The notes under the pieces are model-generated. The model saw only the letters and a list, made by a program, of their open reading frames with translations, made no database searches and had not been told where the DNA came from. From Thiomonas delicata (GTDB taxonomy: Bacteria > Pseudomonadota > Gammaproteobacteria > Burkholderiales > Burkholderiaceae_C), in assembly GCF_900088825.1 (NCBI RefSeq), contig NZ_LT592171.1, positions 730,425 to 794,424 on the forward strand: DNA of 64,000 nt. The letters run 5' to 3'. How positions within the stretch are numbered: the stretch's first letter is position 1; every line of letters starts with the position of its first letter. Of the stretch, positions 1 through 8,946 are shown piece after piece. The position numbers were made by a program, and so were the translations under genes.

Positions 1-300
1 AGGCCATGCGGGACAGGCTTCGCCAGCCGCCTGATTGCAGACTGTAAAAATGAAATCCATCGATGGCGCATCCGGCGCCGCAAACTCCGTCCAGCTCTTG
101 CTGCGCAAGCCGCGAAGGTCATAGTGCTGACCGGCGAGAACTTCGAGCGTGAGCGGATGCACTTCGCCGCGAGGACGACTGCCCGCGCTGTACGCCTTGA
201 ACCGATCTCGACCGAGATGGTTCAAGATGACTTCTGCCATGATGCTGCGCGCGGAATTGCCGCTGCAGATGAACAGGGCGTTGTAGATTTTTGCGGCCAT
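1..300 (-). CDS. arsC: Arsenate reductase, LMW-phosphatase type (3' part outside window)
   Basis: Cytosolic arsenate reductase of the low-molecular-weight tyrosine phosphatase fold, converting arsenate to arsenite. The first 100 residues are visible and the gene runs off the left edge. The start ATG is at 300 and the protein opens MAAKIYNALFICSGNSAR, with the C-x5-R oxyanion loop formed by CSGNSAR. A later FTVCNQAAGEACP stretch provides the two resolving cysteines typical of thioredoxin-coupled ArsC. It starts only 1 nt after the arsA stop, so it is the last visible gene of the arsR-arsC-arsD-arsA operon and the second arsC of that operon. It differs clearly from the first copy at 2521-3000, so it is not a recent duplicate. 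Confidence 0.88.
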   Translation of the reverse strand, partial: MAAKIYNALFICSGNSARSIMAEVILNHLGRDRFKAYSAGSRPRGEVHPLTLEVLAGQHYDLRGLRSKSWTEFAAPDAPSMDFIFTVCNQAAGEACPAWP

Positions 301-301
301 G

Positions 302-2080
302 TCAGGCTCTTTCGGTGATGAGGCTGGGGCGGGGAGCCAGTTCCAGCAGGCGATCGACGCCGACCGGCTCTTCTTTCAACAGTGGCACGACCGCGTAGCG
401 CCGGGCATGGCGGGTCGCGACGGCGTCGATTTCCCGCAGTTCGTGGCTGGCACGCTGACGCAGCAAGAGCGAGTTCGGCGCGGCGGCCGCGATGCTGTTG
501 TTGATGATCCAGGCCCAGGGCTCGATCCCGGCGCGGCGCAGGTCGGCTTGCAGGTTTGCCGCTTCCAGTACCGGGGTGGTTTCGGCCAATGTCACGATCA
601 GCACCTTGGTCTGCCCGGCGTCCTGCAACTGCATCATCGGGGTGGTGTAGTGCAGCCCGGTGCCGGCCATCTGGCGGACGATTTCTCGATGATAGGCGCC
701 TGTCGCGTCGAGCAGCAGCAAGGTGTGGCCGGTCGGTGCCGTGTCCATCACCACGAACTTCTTGCCAGCCTCGCGGATGATGTGCGAGAAGGCCTGGAAC
801 ACCGCGATTTCCTCGGTGCAGGGCGAGCGCAGGTCCTCGTCCAGCAGCGCCCGGCCTTCCGCATCGAGCCGCGCGCCCTTGGTGGCCAATACATGCTGCC
901 GGTAGCGCTCGGTTTCGATGTGAGGGTCGATCCGGTTGACCGTGAGGTTGTCCAGCGCGCCGCTCAGGGTCTCAGACAGATGCGCGGCCGGGTCGGACGT
1001 GGTGAGGTGTACCGGCAGGCCGCGATGGGCCAGTTCGGCCGCGATGGCGGCGGCCAGGGTGGTCTTGCCCACGCCGCCCTTGCCCATCAGCATCACAAGA
1101 CCGCGGCCGTCTTCGGCGATGTCGTCAACCAGCTCGGACAGACTGGGCGCATCAAGCGCGACTGGAGCTACATCATCGTTGGGTGCTTGCGAGGCCGTCG
1201 TGGCCAGCAACTGGCGCAAGGCATCCAGCCCGACCAGGTTGAAGGGCTTGAGCGCGACCCGATCGCGGGGCAGGGCCTTGAGCACCTCGGGGATCGTGTC
1301 CAGTGCGGCCTGTTCGTGCGTGCAGATGGCTGCGGCCAGAGGGTCGTGCGCGGCTTCTTCCGGTGGCAGGACGCCGTTGATCACCAGATACTGCTGCGAC
1401 AGGCCAATACCCGCGAGTTCCGCATGGGTGCGTGCAACCTCCCGCAAGGTGGCTTGCTGGGCGCGGGCCACCAGAACCAGGCGGGTGCGCTGGGCATCGG
1501 CCAAAGCCTCCACTGCCGCCTTGTATTGGGCGCGCTGCTTGCCCAGTCCGGCCAATGGGCCGAGGCAGGATGCATCCCCCTTGTCCGCTTCAAGGAAATC
1601 GCTCCACGCGCCGGGCAATTGCAACAGCCTGATGGTGTGGCCGGTCGGGGCTGTATCGAAAATGATGTGGTTGTAGTCAGCGGTCAGGGCCGAGTCGGTG
1701 AGCAACGCGGTGAATTCGTCAAAGGCGGCGATTTCGGTGGTGCAGGCGCCGGAGAGCTGTTCCTCGATGCCGTTGACGATGTCGTCCGGCAGCGTCCCGC
1801 GCACCGGGCCGACGATGCGCTCCCGGTACTGCTGCGCCGCTTGCTGCGGGTCGATTTCGAGAGCCGACAGGCCGGGCACACCATGGATGCGAGTGATCGT
1901 GTTGCCGATGGCCTGGCCGAACACCTGGCCAACGTTGGACGCCGGATCGGTACTGACCAGCAGCACCTGTTTGCCTTGCCCGGCAAGGTGCATGGCGGTG
2001 GCGCAGGACAGCGATGTCTTGCCCACGCCACCTTTGCCGGTGAAAAAGAAAAAGCGCGGCGGCAGTTCGAGAAATTTCAT
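302..2080 (-). CDS. arsA: Arsenite-transporting ATPase ArsA
   Basis: Soluble catalytic subunit that binds arsenite or antimonite and drives an ArsB-type efflux pump by ATP hydrolysis. The 592-residue protein has the usual two homologous halves. Walker A GKGGVGKT occurs at residues 15-22 and again at 333-340, and the signature DTAPTGHT at 142-149 and 446-453. The metalloid-binding cysteines are present as C113, C172 and C421, matching the E. coli plasmid ArsA set. The ATG at 2080 is chosen because the upstream extension of the frame overlaps arsD and because MKFLELPPRF leads straight into the P-loop. It lies 17 nt behind arsD. No arsB or acr3 pump gene is visible, so it may lie beyond the left edge. 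Confidence 0.96.
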   Translation of the reverse strand: MKFLELPPRFFFFTGKGGVGKTSLSCATAMHLAGQGKQVLLVSTDPASNVGQVFGQAIGNTITRIHGVPGLSALEIDPQQAAQQYRERIVGPVRGTLPDDIVNGIEEQLSGACTTEIAAFDEFTALLTDSALTADYNHIIFDTAPTGHTIRLLQLPGAWSDFLEADKGDASCLGPLAGLGKQRAQYKAAVEALADAQRTRLVLVARAQQATLREVARTHAELAGIGLSQQYLVINGVLPPEEAAHDPLAAAICTHEQAALDTIPEVLKALPRDRVALKPFNLVGLDALRQLLATTASQAPNDDVAPVALDAPSLSELVDDIAEDGRGLVMLMGKGGVGKTTLAAAIAAELAHRGLPVHLTTSDPAAHLSETLSGALDNLTVNRIDPHIETERYRQHVLATKGARLDAEGRALLDEDLRSPCTEEIAVFQAFSHIIREAGKKFVVMDTAPTGHTLLLLDATGAYHREIVRQMAGTGLHYTTPMMQLQDAGQTKVLIVTLAETTPVLEAANLQADLRRAGIEPWAWIINNSIAAAAPNSLLLRQRASHELREIDAVATRHARRYAVVPLLKEEPVGVDRLLELAPRPSLITERA

Positions 2081-2097
2081 GACGGTATTTCCCGCGT

Positions 2098-2442
2098 TCA
2101 GCAGCAGCCTTGCGCGGCTTTCGACTCTGCTGCCGGTTGTGAAATGCCTGCCCAGCGAGCCAGCTCCATACGGTTGGGGTAGCGGCCCGCCAATGCCACT
2201 GCACCGTCCACCAGAACCAGGGGCAGGGCTTCCTGGCCGGAGCGTTCCAGGAATGCTTTGACCGTCGGGTTTTCGGCGAATGCCAGCGGTTGCCGGGCCA
2301 GATTGAAACGCTCGATCTGCGCACCGTTTTGCTTGGCCCAATCGGCGTCGGCCGAGAAGCGGACCAGTTCCTGATCGACATCCACACCGCACACGCCTGT
2401 GCTGCAGCACAGGGCCGGGTCATAGACTTGAATCTTTTTCAT
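2098..2442 (-). CDS. arsD: Arsenite metallochaperone ArsD
   Basis: Small cytosolic metallochaperone that hands arsenite to ArsA and can act as a weak repressor. The protein has 114 residues, about the family length. The arsenite-binding cysteines are C12, C13 and C18 (CCSTGVC), and a vicinal CC pair closes the C terminus. The ATG at 2442 is preceded by GGAG about 8 nt upstream (gagcaggagtattgaa). An in-frame start farther upstream would lack this spacing. Its order between arsC and arsA is the normal arsRCDA arrangement with tight spacing, so it should be co-transcribed from the arsR promoter. Confidence 0.93.
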   Translation of the reverse strand: MKKIQVYDPALCCSTGVCGVDVDQELVRFSADADWAKQNGAQIERFNLARQPLAFAENPTVKAFLERSGQEALPLVLVDGAVALAGRYPNRMELARWAGISQPAAESKAAQGCC

Positions 2443-2520
2443 TTCAATACTCCTGCTCAAGTTGCAATGTTGCTCATGAAAAAGGCGATACCTCGCGACC
2501 GAGTTATCGCCTCGTCAGCT

Positions 2521-3000
2521 TCAAGGCGCCAGCAAGCCGATGTGTTCGAGTTCCGTCCTGAGCGCGGCGGGGTCTTTGCGCAGACTGTCCATGGGTGATG
2601 CCAGCAGGGCTTCGATGCGCGCACGCAAGATGCGGTAGGCGTGTGCAAATGCGGCATTGATTTGTTCTTCGGATCCGGTCGCCTTGGCCGGGTCGTCGAC
2701 ACCCCAATGTGCGCGCAGAACCGGGCCAAGATAGGCCGGGCAGGTCTCGCCTGCGGCGCTGGCGCACACCGTGATCACGATGTCGGGGGTGACAGGCAAG
2801 CTGTCCCACGACTTGCTGAAGAGCCCTTCCGTTGGAATGCCTTCACGTTCCAGCAAAGCCAGCGAGCGTGGATGCACCTGGCCGGTTGGATGGCTGCCCG
2901 CGCTCATGGCGTGCCAGCCCTCGGGGGCCAAGTGGTTGAAGGTGGCTTCGGCCAGCACGGAGCGGCAGGAGTTACCAGTGCACAAAAACAGGATGTTCAC
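2521..3000 (-). CDS. arsC: Arsenate reductase, LMW-phosphatase type
   Basis: Cytosolic arsenate reductase, 159 residues, of the low-molecular-weight tyrosine phosphatase fold. The catalytic loop CTGNSCR is at residues 7-13 and the shuttle cysteines are C79 and C87 (TVCASAAGETCP), the pattern of thioredoxin-dependent enzymes. The start is taken as GTG at 3000, which places the family's usual opening (V/M)NILFLCTGNSCRS at the N terminus. A purine-rich AGAGAG lies about 8 nt upstream. An ATG-led frame extending to 3081 would overlap arsR. Only 4 nt separate it from the arsR stop, so the two are translationally close. Confidence 0.92.
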   Translation of the reverse strand: MNILFLCTGNSCRSVLAEATFNHLAPEGWHAMSAGSHPTGQVHPRSLALLEREGIPTEGLFSKSWDSLPVTPDIVITVCASAAGETCPAYLGPVLRAHWGVDDPAKATGSEEQINAAFAHAYRILRARIEALLASPMDSLRKDPAALRTELEHIGLLAP

Positions 3001-3004
3001 GTTG

Positions 3005-3376
3005 TCAGCTCTCTTGTGGCGTTGAAGAAAGGGGAGGAAGCACGCTCTCTGCGCATGGCGATGCGGCACGAAGGTCCACACAGTGTTCGGGATGACCGGC
3101 GCAGCATTCCTCGGTGAGATAGCCGATCAGATCCAGCATCAACGGAATGTTGGCCCGATAGCGTTGGAAGCGACCTTCCTGCTCGACCGAAAGCAGGCCG
3201 GTCTGCGTCATTGCTTTGAGGTGGAACGAGGTGTTGTTCGGCGGCAGGTCGAGTGCCGAGGCAATCTGCCCTGAAACCATGCCTTCCAAGCCTCGCTTGA
3301 CCAGCAGGCGGTAAATGTCGAGCCGGATGCCTGAGGACAGGGACTCGAAAATTCGAATGGCAACAGATTTTTCCAT
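3005..3376 (-). CDS. arsR: Arsenic-responsive repressor ArsR
   Basis: ArsR/SmtB winged-helix repressor, 123 residues, expected to shut off the ars operon until arsenite binds. The winged helix includes SGQIASALDLPPNNTSFHL. There is no N-terminal CVC metal motif. Instead, cysteines cluster near the C terminus: C91-C92, C99 and C108. This resembles the C-terminal site of the Acidithiobacillus ferrooxidans type of ArsR rather than the E. coli type. The ATG at 3376 fits the family start (MEKSVAIRIFESLS). No Shine-Dalgarno sequence precedes it, and the likely -10 lies only 6 nt upstream (see the promoter feature). Confidence 0.93.
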   Translation of the reverse strand: MEKSVAIRIFESLSSGIRLDIYRLLVKRGLEGMVSGQIASALDLPPNNTSFHLKAMTQTGLLSVEQEGRFQRYRANIPLMLDLIGYLTEECCAGHPEHCVDLRAASPCAESVLPPLSSTPQES

Positions 3377-3382
3377 GGTGCA

Positions 3383-3412
3383 ACTATACAATGTGTATTG
3401 CAGCGTTGTCCA
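3383..3412 (-). promoter_or_regulatory. Probable arsR promoter and operator
   Basis: On the minus strand, TGGACA (3407-3412) and TATAGT (3383-3388) are separated by 18 nt and make a plausible sigma-70 promoter. The spacer contains an imperfect dyad (CAATACACATTG) that would suit ArsR binding. Only TGCACC separates the -10 box from the arsR ATG, so the transcript may be leaderless. Confidence 0.5.
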
Positions 3413-3551
3413 GTGATTGGATGCCTTGCACGCTGCCAATCTCGGGTCGCCCCAGGCGCATACATTTGGCAGATACTTTTGCTGGTGAGCGTCCCAGGAG
3501 CGGCGTGCCGCCCAGCCCCTCGTAAGGGTCAAGGAACCTTGGGGGTTTCAA

Positions 3552-4655
3552 TCAATCGAAGACGGGAGTTTCGACGCCAAGCACCTTATGCAGTTTGGGG
3601 CTGGTGGTGGTGTACTGGAGGTGGATTTTCTTGTCCGGGAAGATGGTGTGGGCGGCGCCGAAGGCTGCCAGCGCGGCTTCGTGGAAGCCGCAGAGGATGA
3701 GTTTTTTCTTCCCCGGGTAGGTGTTGATATCGCCCACGGCGAAAATGCCCGGGATGTTGGTTTGGAACTTCTCCGTGTCGACCCGGATCTGCTTGCGCTC
3801 CAGGTCCAGGCCCCAGTGGGCGATGGGGCCGAGCTTGGGTGACAGGCCGAAGAACACCAGCAGCATGTCCAGCGGCAGGCGCCGGGTGATGCCGTCGTTG
3901 CCGGTGAGCTTGACCTGCGACAGGCGGCCATCGCCGTCGGCCTCGAACCCCGTGATCTGACCGACGACGAACTGCATCGCGTGCTGCTCGCACAGGGCGT
4001 GCATCTTGGCCACCGAGGCCGGCGCGGCGCGAAAGCCGTCGCGCCGGTGCACGAGGATGACGCTTTCGGCGCGGTGCGCGTCATCCTGGGCGAAGTGCAG
4101 CGCCCAATCCAGCGCCGAGTCGCCGCCGCCGACCACCACGAGATTTTTGCCGGCGAAGACCGCGGGGTTCTTCACGCGGTAGAACAACTGCGTGCCCTCG
4201 AAGGCGTCCAGCCCCTCCACTTTGAGGGTGCGCGGCTGGAACGAGCCCACGCCGGCGGCGATGAACACCGTCTTGGTGAGCAAGGTGGTGTCCTTGGAGG
4301 TGCGCACGACGAAGCGCCCGTCGTCCTGGCGCTGCAGCTCCGTCACGTCCTGTCCCAGATGGAAGGTGGGCTTGAACGGCTCGATCTGCTTGAGCAGGTT
4401 GTCGGTGAGTTCCTGGCCGGTGCACATGGGCACGGCCGGAATGTCGTAGATGGGCTTGTCCGGATAGAGCTCCACGCACTGGCCGCCCAGGTGCGGCAGG
4501 CTGTCGATGACGTGGGCCTTGATGTCGAGCAGGCCGAGTTCGAAAACCTGAAACAAACCCACGGGACCGGCGCCAATAATGACGGCATCGGTCTCGATCG
4601 GCGGGGCGCTGGCCAGGGCCGCGTCGGCGATGGCCGGATTGATGTGCATTTCCAT
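3552..4655 (-). CDS. Ferredoxin/flavodoxin-NADP+ reductase, thioredoxin-reductase-like type
   Basis: FAD-dependent oxidoreductase moving electrons between NADPH and ferredoxin, 367 residues. The FAD-binding GAGPVGL is at residues 28-34 and the NADPH-binding GGGDS at 176-180. No CxxC redox pair is present between them, which separates this YumC-type FNR from thioredoxin reductase. It is the last gene of the sulfate reduction operon, downstream of a ferredoxin, so it probably feeds the sulfite reductase. The ATG at 4655 is used. A second ATG two codons later is equally possible, and neither has a strong ribosome binding site. Confidence 0.88.
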   Translation of the reverse strand: MEMHINPAIADAALASAPPIETDAVIIGAGPVGLFQVFELGLLDIKAHVIDSLPHLGGQCVELYPDKPIYDIPAVPMCTGQELTDNLLKQIEPFKPTFHLGQDVTELQRQDDGRFVVRTSKDTTLLTKTVFIAAGVGSFQPRTLKVEGLDAFEGTQLFYRVKNPAVFAGKNLVVVGGGDSALDWALHFAQDDAHRAESVILVHRRDGFRAAPASVAKMHALCEQHAMQFVVGQITGFEADGDGRLSQVKLTGNDGITRRLPLDMLLVFFGLSPKLGPIAHWGLDLERKQIRVDTEKFQTNIPGIFAVGDINTYPGKKKLILCGFHEAALAAFGAAHTIFPDKKIHLQYTTTSPKLHKVLGVETPVFD

Positions 4656-4687
4656 GAGGGATGAGGGGGCGGTCGGAATCCGGATGT

Positions 4688-5011
4688 TCAGCGCTCGAGA
4701 AACTGCAGCTTGCCGGGTTTGCCATTCCATTCTTCGCCGTCCGGCGGGGCGGGCTTGCGCTTGGTGATGCTGGGCCAGCGGCGCGACAGTTCGGCGTTGA
4801 GGGCAATGAATGCTTGTTGGTCGCCAGGGACGTCTTCCTCGGCGAAGATGGCGTTGGCCGGACACTCGGGCACGCATACGGCGCAGTCGATGCATTCGTC
4901 CGGATCGATCGCCAGGAAGTTGGGGCCTTCGCGGAAGCAGTCCACCGGGCAGACGTCCACACAATCGGTGAACTTGCACTTGATGCAATTTTCGGTCACG
5001 ACAAAGGTCAT
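4688..5011 (-). CDS. fdxA: 7Fe ferredoxin ([3Fe-4S]/[4Fe-4S])
   Basis: Small electron carrier, 107 residues, the standard FdxA length. Nine cysteines lie in the first 50 residues (C9, C12, C17, C21, C25, C40, C43, C46, C50), arranged for one [3Fe-4S] and one [4Fe-4S] cluster, followed by the family's C-terminal tail ending GKLQFLER. The ATG at 5011 follows GGAG and overlaps the cobA stop as ATGA, so translation is coupled. Within this operon the likely role is to carry electrons from the downstream reductase to CysI and CysH. Confidence 0.94.
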   Translation of the reverse strand: MTFVVTENCIKCKFTDCVDVCPVDCFREGPNFLAIDPDECIDCAVCVPECPANAIFAEEDVPGDQQAFIALNAELSRRWPSITKRKPAPPDGEEWNGKPGKLQFLER

Positions 5012-5820
5012 CGGGGTTCTCCGCGATGCGAAACGATGTCTGCGGGCTGCAAACGCGGTCTGGCGATACTGTGTGCTGCAAGCGGCAGCGCAGCATGGGA
5101 TGCACGCGAAACGGCCATGGCGTATGGCGAAACCGGGTGCGCTCCGGCGCCGACAATCACCACCGTCGGGCGACCACTGTGCAGCAGACAGGCCTGCGCC
5201 AGATTGGTCAGGGCGTGGCTGCTGCACAGCCGGTCCGGAAAGCCGGTACGGGAGACCACGGAGACTTCGGTCTGCGGTGCCCAGCCCGTTGCCATCAGTC
5301 GGCGTGCCAGCGCGCCGAGCTGCCGACCGGCCATGTAGAACACTTCGGTGTCGGCACAGCGGCTGGCGCGCAACTGTCCATCGTGGGTCATGGCCGTACT
5401 CAGCGCCACGCTGCGCCCGCGTCCGCGCCGTGTCAGCGGCCGGCCGGCATCGGCTGCTGCGGCCAGCGCCGCGGTGACGCCGGGCACGATTTCGATGACC
5501 GCGCCGGAGCCGTGCAATGCAAGCAGTTCCTCCTCGAGCCGACCGAACACGCTGGGGTCGCCGCCCTTGAGCCTGACAACCAGACGATGGCGCGACGCGC
5601 AGCGCACCAGCAGGGCGTCGATGCGCTCCTGCGCCGTGGCGTGGCTGAAGCCGCGTTTGCCGACATCGATCCACCGGGCTTGCGGCGCCAGTTCGCGCAG
5701 CGCAGGATCGACCAACGCGTCGCACAGTACGACGTCGGCCTGCGCGAGCAGGCGAGCGCCACGCAGGGTGATCAAGTCGGCAGCGCCAGGGCCGGCGCCG
5801 ATGAAGACGATGCGGCCCAT
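5008..5820 (-). CDS. cobA: Uroporphyrinogen-III C-methyltransferase
   Basis: SAM-dependent enzyme making precorrin-2, the precursor of siroheme needed by sulfite reductase. The 270-residue protein shows the SUMT motifs: [17 protein letters not shown] at the N terminus, [13 protein letters not shown] near residues 82-94 and [14 protein letters not shown]. Only the methyltransferase domain is present, without the CysG dehydrogenase/ferrochelatase half, so those steps must come from elsewhere. The start codon overlaps the cysN stop by 1 nt (TAATG) and the stop overlaps fdxA by 4 nt. The C-terminal ~25 residues are less conserved in appearance. Confidence 0.93.
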   Translation of the reverse strand: MGRIVFIGAGPGAADLITLRGARLLAQADVVLCDALVDPALRELAPQARWIDVGKRGFSHATAQERIDALLVRCASRHRLVVRLKGGDPSVFGRLEEELLALHGSGAVIEIVPGVTAALAAAADAGRPLTRRGRGRSVALSTAMTHDGQLRASRCADTEVFYMAGRQLGALARRLMATGWAPQTEVSVVSRTGFPDRLCSSHALTNLAQACLLHSGRPTVVIVGAGAHPVSPYAMAVSRASHAALPLAAHSIARPRLQPADIVSHRGEPR

Positions 5821-7130
5821 TACTGAACCGCTTCAACCAGCAGCGCGCCGCTGGTGCGATGACTGGCGGGATCAACGACGATCATCGCTCCCGCCACGCG
5901 ATTGTCGACAAAAGTCGTCAGTGGCAGTGCTGACTGCGCCTGCAGGCGCACGCGGCCGATATCGTTGACCGCGAGCGTCTGCGCATCGACGTCCGTCAGG
6001 GTGTGAATGTCCAGCCGACTGCAGATGGCCGTGATGTGTCCTGCCACCCAGCGGTGCCCGTGGCGCAGCCAGTATTTGCGGCCGATGACCGCTGGCTCCG
6101 TATCCAGCCAGGCCAGGGTCGCTTCGAATCTCTGGATCGCATCGGGCTTGGGAGCTGAGAACAGCCCGACACTTTCGATCCAGTCACCCCGTGAGATGTC
6201 CACCTGGCGGTCGAGCACCAGTCCGGCCGACTGGCCCGCGGCGCAGCCATCGACGGCGACTCCCGCACGCCGCACCGCGACGACCTCGGCGCTCTCGCCG
6301 CTGGGGTGGATGCGGATCTTGTCGCCGGACTGGACCTGGCCCCTGGCGATGCGGCCCCAGACCGTGCGCGGCTGGTGGCCCAGGCCGTCGCCTTCGCGCG
6401 CCACGTATTGCACCGGCAGCAACAGGGAGCCGGTCTGCGGCTCCTCGGCGGCGGGCAGGGCTTCGAGCCATTGCAACAGGGTCGGCCCGGCATACCAAGG
6501 CCAGGATGCCTGGGCGATGGCGATGTTGTCGCCACGCAGCGCCGACACCGGCACGATGCCGGCGGGCGCGATGCCGGCCTCGGCGGCGAAGTCCAGCAGC
6601 GCATCGCGCACCGCCGCGAACGCAGCCTCGGCATCGTCCACGGCGTCGAGCTTGTTCACGGCGAACACGATGGACGGCAGGCGCAGCAGGCGCGCCAGCA
6701 AGGTGTGGCGCCGGGTTTGCGGCAGCAGGCGCAGGGGCGCGGCGCGCCAGTCGAGCTTGGTGATGTCGATCAGCACCACCGCGGCATCGCTGCCGGCGGC
6801 GGCCGTCACCATATTGCGCGTGTACTGCTCGTGCCCCGGGGCGTCGGCGATGATGAACTTGCGCCGCGGCGTGGTGAAGTAGCGGTAGGCCACGTCGATG
6901 GTGATGCCCTGCTCGCGTTCGGCCTCCAGCCCGTCGGTGAGTTGGGACAGGTCGATGCTGCCGCCCGCGGCCCGGCGTTGCAGGGCATCGAGCTGGTCGG
7001 CCAGGATGGCGCGGCTGTCGAGCAGCAGCCGGCCGATCAGCGTGCTCTTGCCGTCGTCCACGCTGCCGGCGGTGAGAAAGCGCAGCGCCTTGTGGCGGTG
7101 TTCGCCGTTGGCGTCGTTGTGCGTGTTCAT
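5820..7130 (-). CDS. cysN: Sulfate adenylyltransferase, GTPase subunit CysN
   Basis: Large subunit of ATP sulfurylase. Its GTP hydrolysis drives CysD to form adenosine 5'-phosphosulfate. The 436-residue protein has an EF-Tu-like GTPase domain: GSVDDGKST at residues 22-30, DAPGH at 96-100 and NKLD at 159-162, followed by two beta-barrel domains. The length matches a stand-alone CysN, with no fused APS kinase (CysC) domain, which fits with direct use of APS by the CysH here. The ATG at 7130 overlaps the cysD stop by 1 nt (TGATG). Confidence 0.96.
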   Translation of the reverse strand: MNTHNDANGEHRHKALRFLTAGSVDDGKSTLIGRLLLDSRAILADQLDALQRRAAGGSIDLSQLTDGLEAEREQGITIDVAYRYFTTPRRKFIIADAPGHEQYTRNMVTAAAGSDAAVVLIDITKLDWRAAPLRLLPQTRRHTLLARLLRLPSIVFAVNKLDAVDDAEAAFAAVRDALLDFAAEAGIAPAGIVPVSALRGDNIAIAQASWPWYAGPTLLQWLEALPAAEEPQTGSLLLPVQYVAREGDGLGHQPRTVWGRIARGQVQSGDKIRIHPSGESAEVVAVRRAGVAVDGCAAGQSAGLVLDRQVDISRGDWIESVGLFSAPKPDAIQRFEATLAWLDTEPAVIGRKYWLRHGHRWVAGHITAICSRLDIHTLTDVDAQTLAVNDIGRVRLQAQSALPLTTFVDNRVAGAMIVVDPASHRTSGALLVEAVQ

Positions 7131-8089
7131 CAGAAATAGCCTTCCTTCTTGCGCCGCTCCATCGAAGCGTCGGAGGTGCGGTCGTCCATGCGGGTGGCGC
7201 CGCGCTCGCTCAGGGTCGCGGTCAGGGTCTCGGCGACGACTTCCGTCGCGCTGGCCGCCGCGCTTTCCACCGGGCAGGTGCAGGTCATGTCGCCCACGGT
7301 ACGAAACCGCACCCGGGCCGTCTCCACCGCCTCGCCGGGCCGCGGCGGCGTCACGGCGGTCAGCGGCACCAGCAGACCCTTGCGGCGCAGCACCTGGCGC
7401 GGATGGCTGTAGTACAGCTTGGGCAGGGCGATGCTCTCGCGGGCGATGTACAGCCACACGTCCAGTTCGGTCCAGTTGCTGATGGGGAAGGCACGGAAAT
7501 GCTCGCCCGGACGCAAACGCGTGTTGAACAGCGACCACAACTCGGGGCGCTGCTCCTTGGGTTGCCACTGGCCGAAGTGGTCACGGTGGCTGAAGATGCG
7601 TTCCTTGGCACGCGCTTTCTCTTCGTCGCGCCGGGCGCCGCCGATGAGGCAGTCGAAGCGGTGCTGCTCGATGGCTTCGAGCAGGGCCACGCTCTGGTGC
7701 GGGTTGCGCGATTCCAGCGCATGGCCCAGGCGCACCGTGCCACGGCGGATGGATTCGTCCAAGTGTGCGACGATCAGCGCGTCGCCCGAGGCTTTGACGA
7801 GGGCGTCGCGGAAGTCGATGACTTCGGGGAAGTTATGCCCGGTATCGACATGCAGCAAGGCAAACGGCAGCCGGCCGGCGTAAGCCCCGTTGGCCTGGCG
7901 CTGCTTGAACGCCTTTTCCGCCAGGCGCAGCACGACGCAGGAATCCTTCCCGCCAGAGAACAGCAAGGCCGGGCGCTCGAAACCACCCGCCACCTCGCGC
8001 AGGATGTAGATGGCTTCCTCTTCCAGAGCGTCGAGATGACGGTGGTCGATCTGCGGCAACAGGCGTTCGAGATCCAAAGGGGCGTTCAT
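7130..8089 (-). CDS. cysD: Sulfate adenylyltransferase subunit CysD
   Basis: Catalytic small subunit of ATP sulfurylase, combining ATP and sulfate into APS. It has 319 residues. The PP-loop SGGKDS lies near residues 45-50, followed by LLHVDTGHNFPE and the GGARRDEEKARAKER segment typical of CysD. The ATG at 8089 overlaps the end of cysH as ATGA, and its stop overlaps the cysN start, so cysH-cysD-cysN are translationally linked. Confidence 0.96.
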   Translation of the reverse strand: MNAPLDLERLLPQIDHRHLDALEEEAIYILREVAGGFERPALLFSGGKDSCVVLRLAEKAFKQRQANGAYAGRLPFALLHVDTGHNFPEVIDFRDALVKASGDALIVAHLDESIRRGTVRLGHALESRNPHQSVALLEAIEQHRFDCLIGGARRDEEKARAKERIFSHRDHFGQWQPKEQRPELWSLFNTRLRPGEHFRAFPISNWTELDVWLYIARESIALPKLYYSHPRQVLRRKGLLVPLTAVTPPRPGEAVETARVRFRTVGDMTCTCPVESAAASATEVVAETLTATLSERGATRMDDRTSDASMERRKKEGYF

Positions 8090-8946
8090 GCGTGGGCTCC
8101 TGTCGGTTCCGCGACGATGGTTGGTTTGGCGATCGGTTCTGCGACGAGGCCGTCTGCGGCGGCTCCATGCTGTCCGTCGCGTGGGTCGCGGGCAACGAGG
8201 CGTTGCCCGACATGCAAGCCGCATTCCTTCACCCCCTCCTGCTCCCACCACCAGCGCCCGGCGCGGATGTCCTCGCCCAGCGCGACGGCACGGGTGCATG
8301 GAGCGCAGCCGATGCTGGGAAAGAATTGGTCGTGCAACGGGTTGTAGGGAACGGTGTGCAGCGCGATGTAGTGCCATACGTCGCCCTGTGTCCAGTCGAG
8401 CAGCGGGTTGAGCTTGGTGCGGCCTTGCGCGTCACTCTCACGCCGCGCGGCCTGGCCGCGCGCGGGCGACTGCTCGTGGCGCAGCCCCGTCACCCAGGCG
8501 GCACGGCCTTGCAGCATGCGGGACAGGGGTTCGAGCTTGCGCAAGGCGCAGCAGGCATGGCGCAAGTCGACGCTGGCGTACATGGCCCGCGGACCATGGC
8601 GGGCGACAAAGTCGCGCGCTGCAACCGCGTCCGGACGCCAGGTTTCGATATCGAGGCCATAGTGCTGCCGCGCACGGCCGAGCAGCTCCAGCGTCTCGCC
8701 GTGCAGCATGCCGGTGTCCAGCGTGGCGATGGCGATGGGTAGCGCATGCCGCGCGATCAGGTCGGTCAAGACCATGTCCTCCGCACCCAGGCTGGTGGCC
8801 TGCACGATGCGGCCGGCGAATTCCTGCGCCGCCGCGCGCAGCGTGGCGAGCGCGTCCTGCACGCGCTGGTCGAAATCGGCACTGGGTTTGGCGTACCGGG
8901 CCGGCGCCGAGCCGTGTGGCGCAGCGATGGGGATAGCGCGCTTCAT
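8086..8946 (-). CDS. cysH: Adenylylsulfate (APS) reductase
   Basis: Reduces adenosine phosphosulfate to sulfite, with thioredoxin or similar as electron donor. The 286-residue protein has the cluster-type cysteine pattern: CC at 132-133 and C214/C217, which together ligate a [4Fe-4S] centre, and the catalytic ECGLH at 241-245. The presence of the cluster cysteines points to an APS rather than a PAPS reductase, in agreement with the absence of a CysC kinase in the operon. About 35 residues after ECGLH form a low-complexity tail (repeated AEP). The stop overlaps the cysD start. Confidence 0.94.
   Translation of the reverse strand: MKRAIPIAAPHGSAPARYAKPSADFDQRVQDALATLRAAAQEFAGRIVQATSLGAEDMVLTDLIARHALPIAIATLDTGMLHGETLELLGRARQHYGLDIETWRPDAVAARDFVARHGPRAMYASVDLRHACCALRKLEPLSRMLQGRAAWVTGLRHEQSPARGQAARRESDAQGRTKLNPLLDWTQGDVWHYIALHTVPYNPLHDQFFPSIGCAPCTRAVALGEDIRAGRWWWEQEGVKECGLHVGQRLVARDPRDGQHGAAADGLVAEPIAKPTIVAEPTGAHA

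Noticed and set aside
299-2182. Long plus-strand ORF of 627 codons opposite arsA
   Set aside because: It is antisense to a perfectly conserved ArsA, is Gln/Gly/Arg-rich and has no motif. Such shadows are common at this GC.
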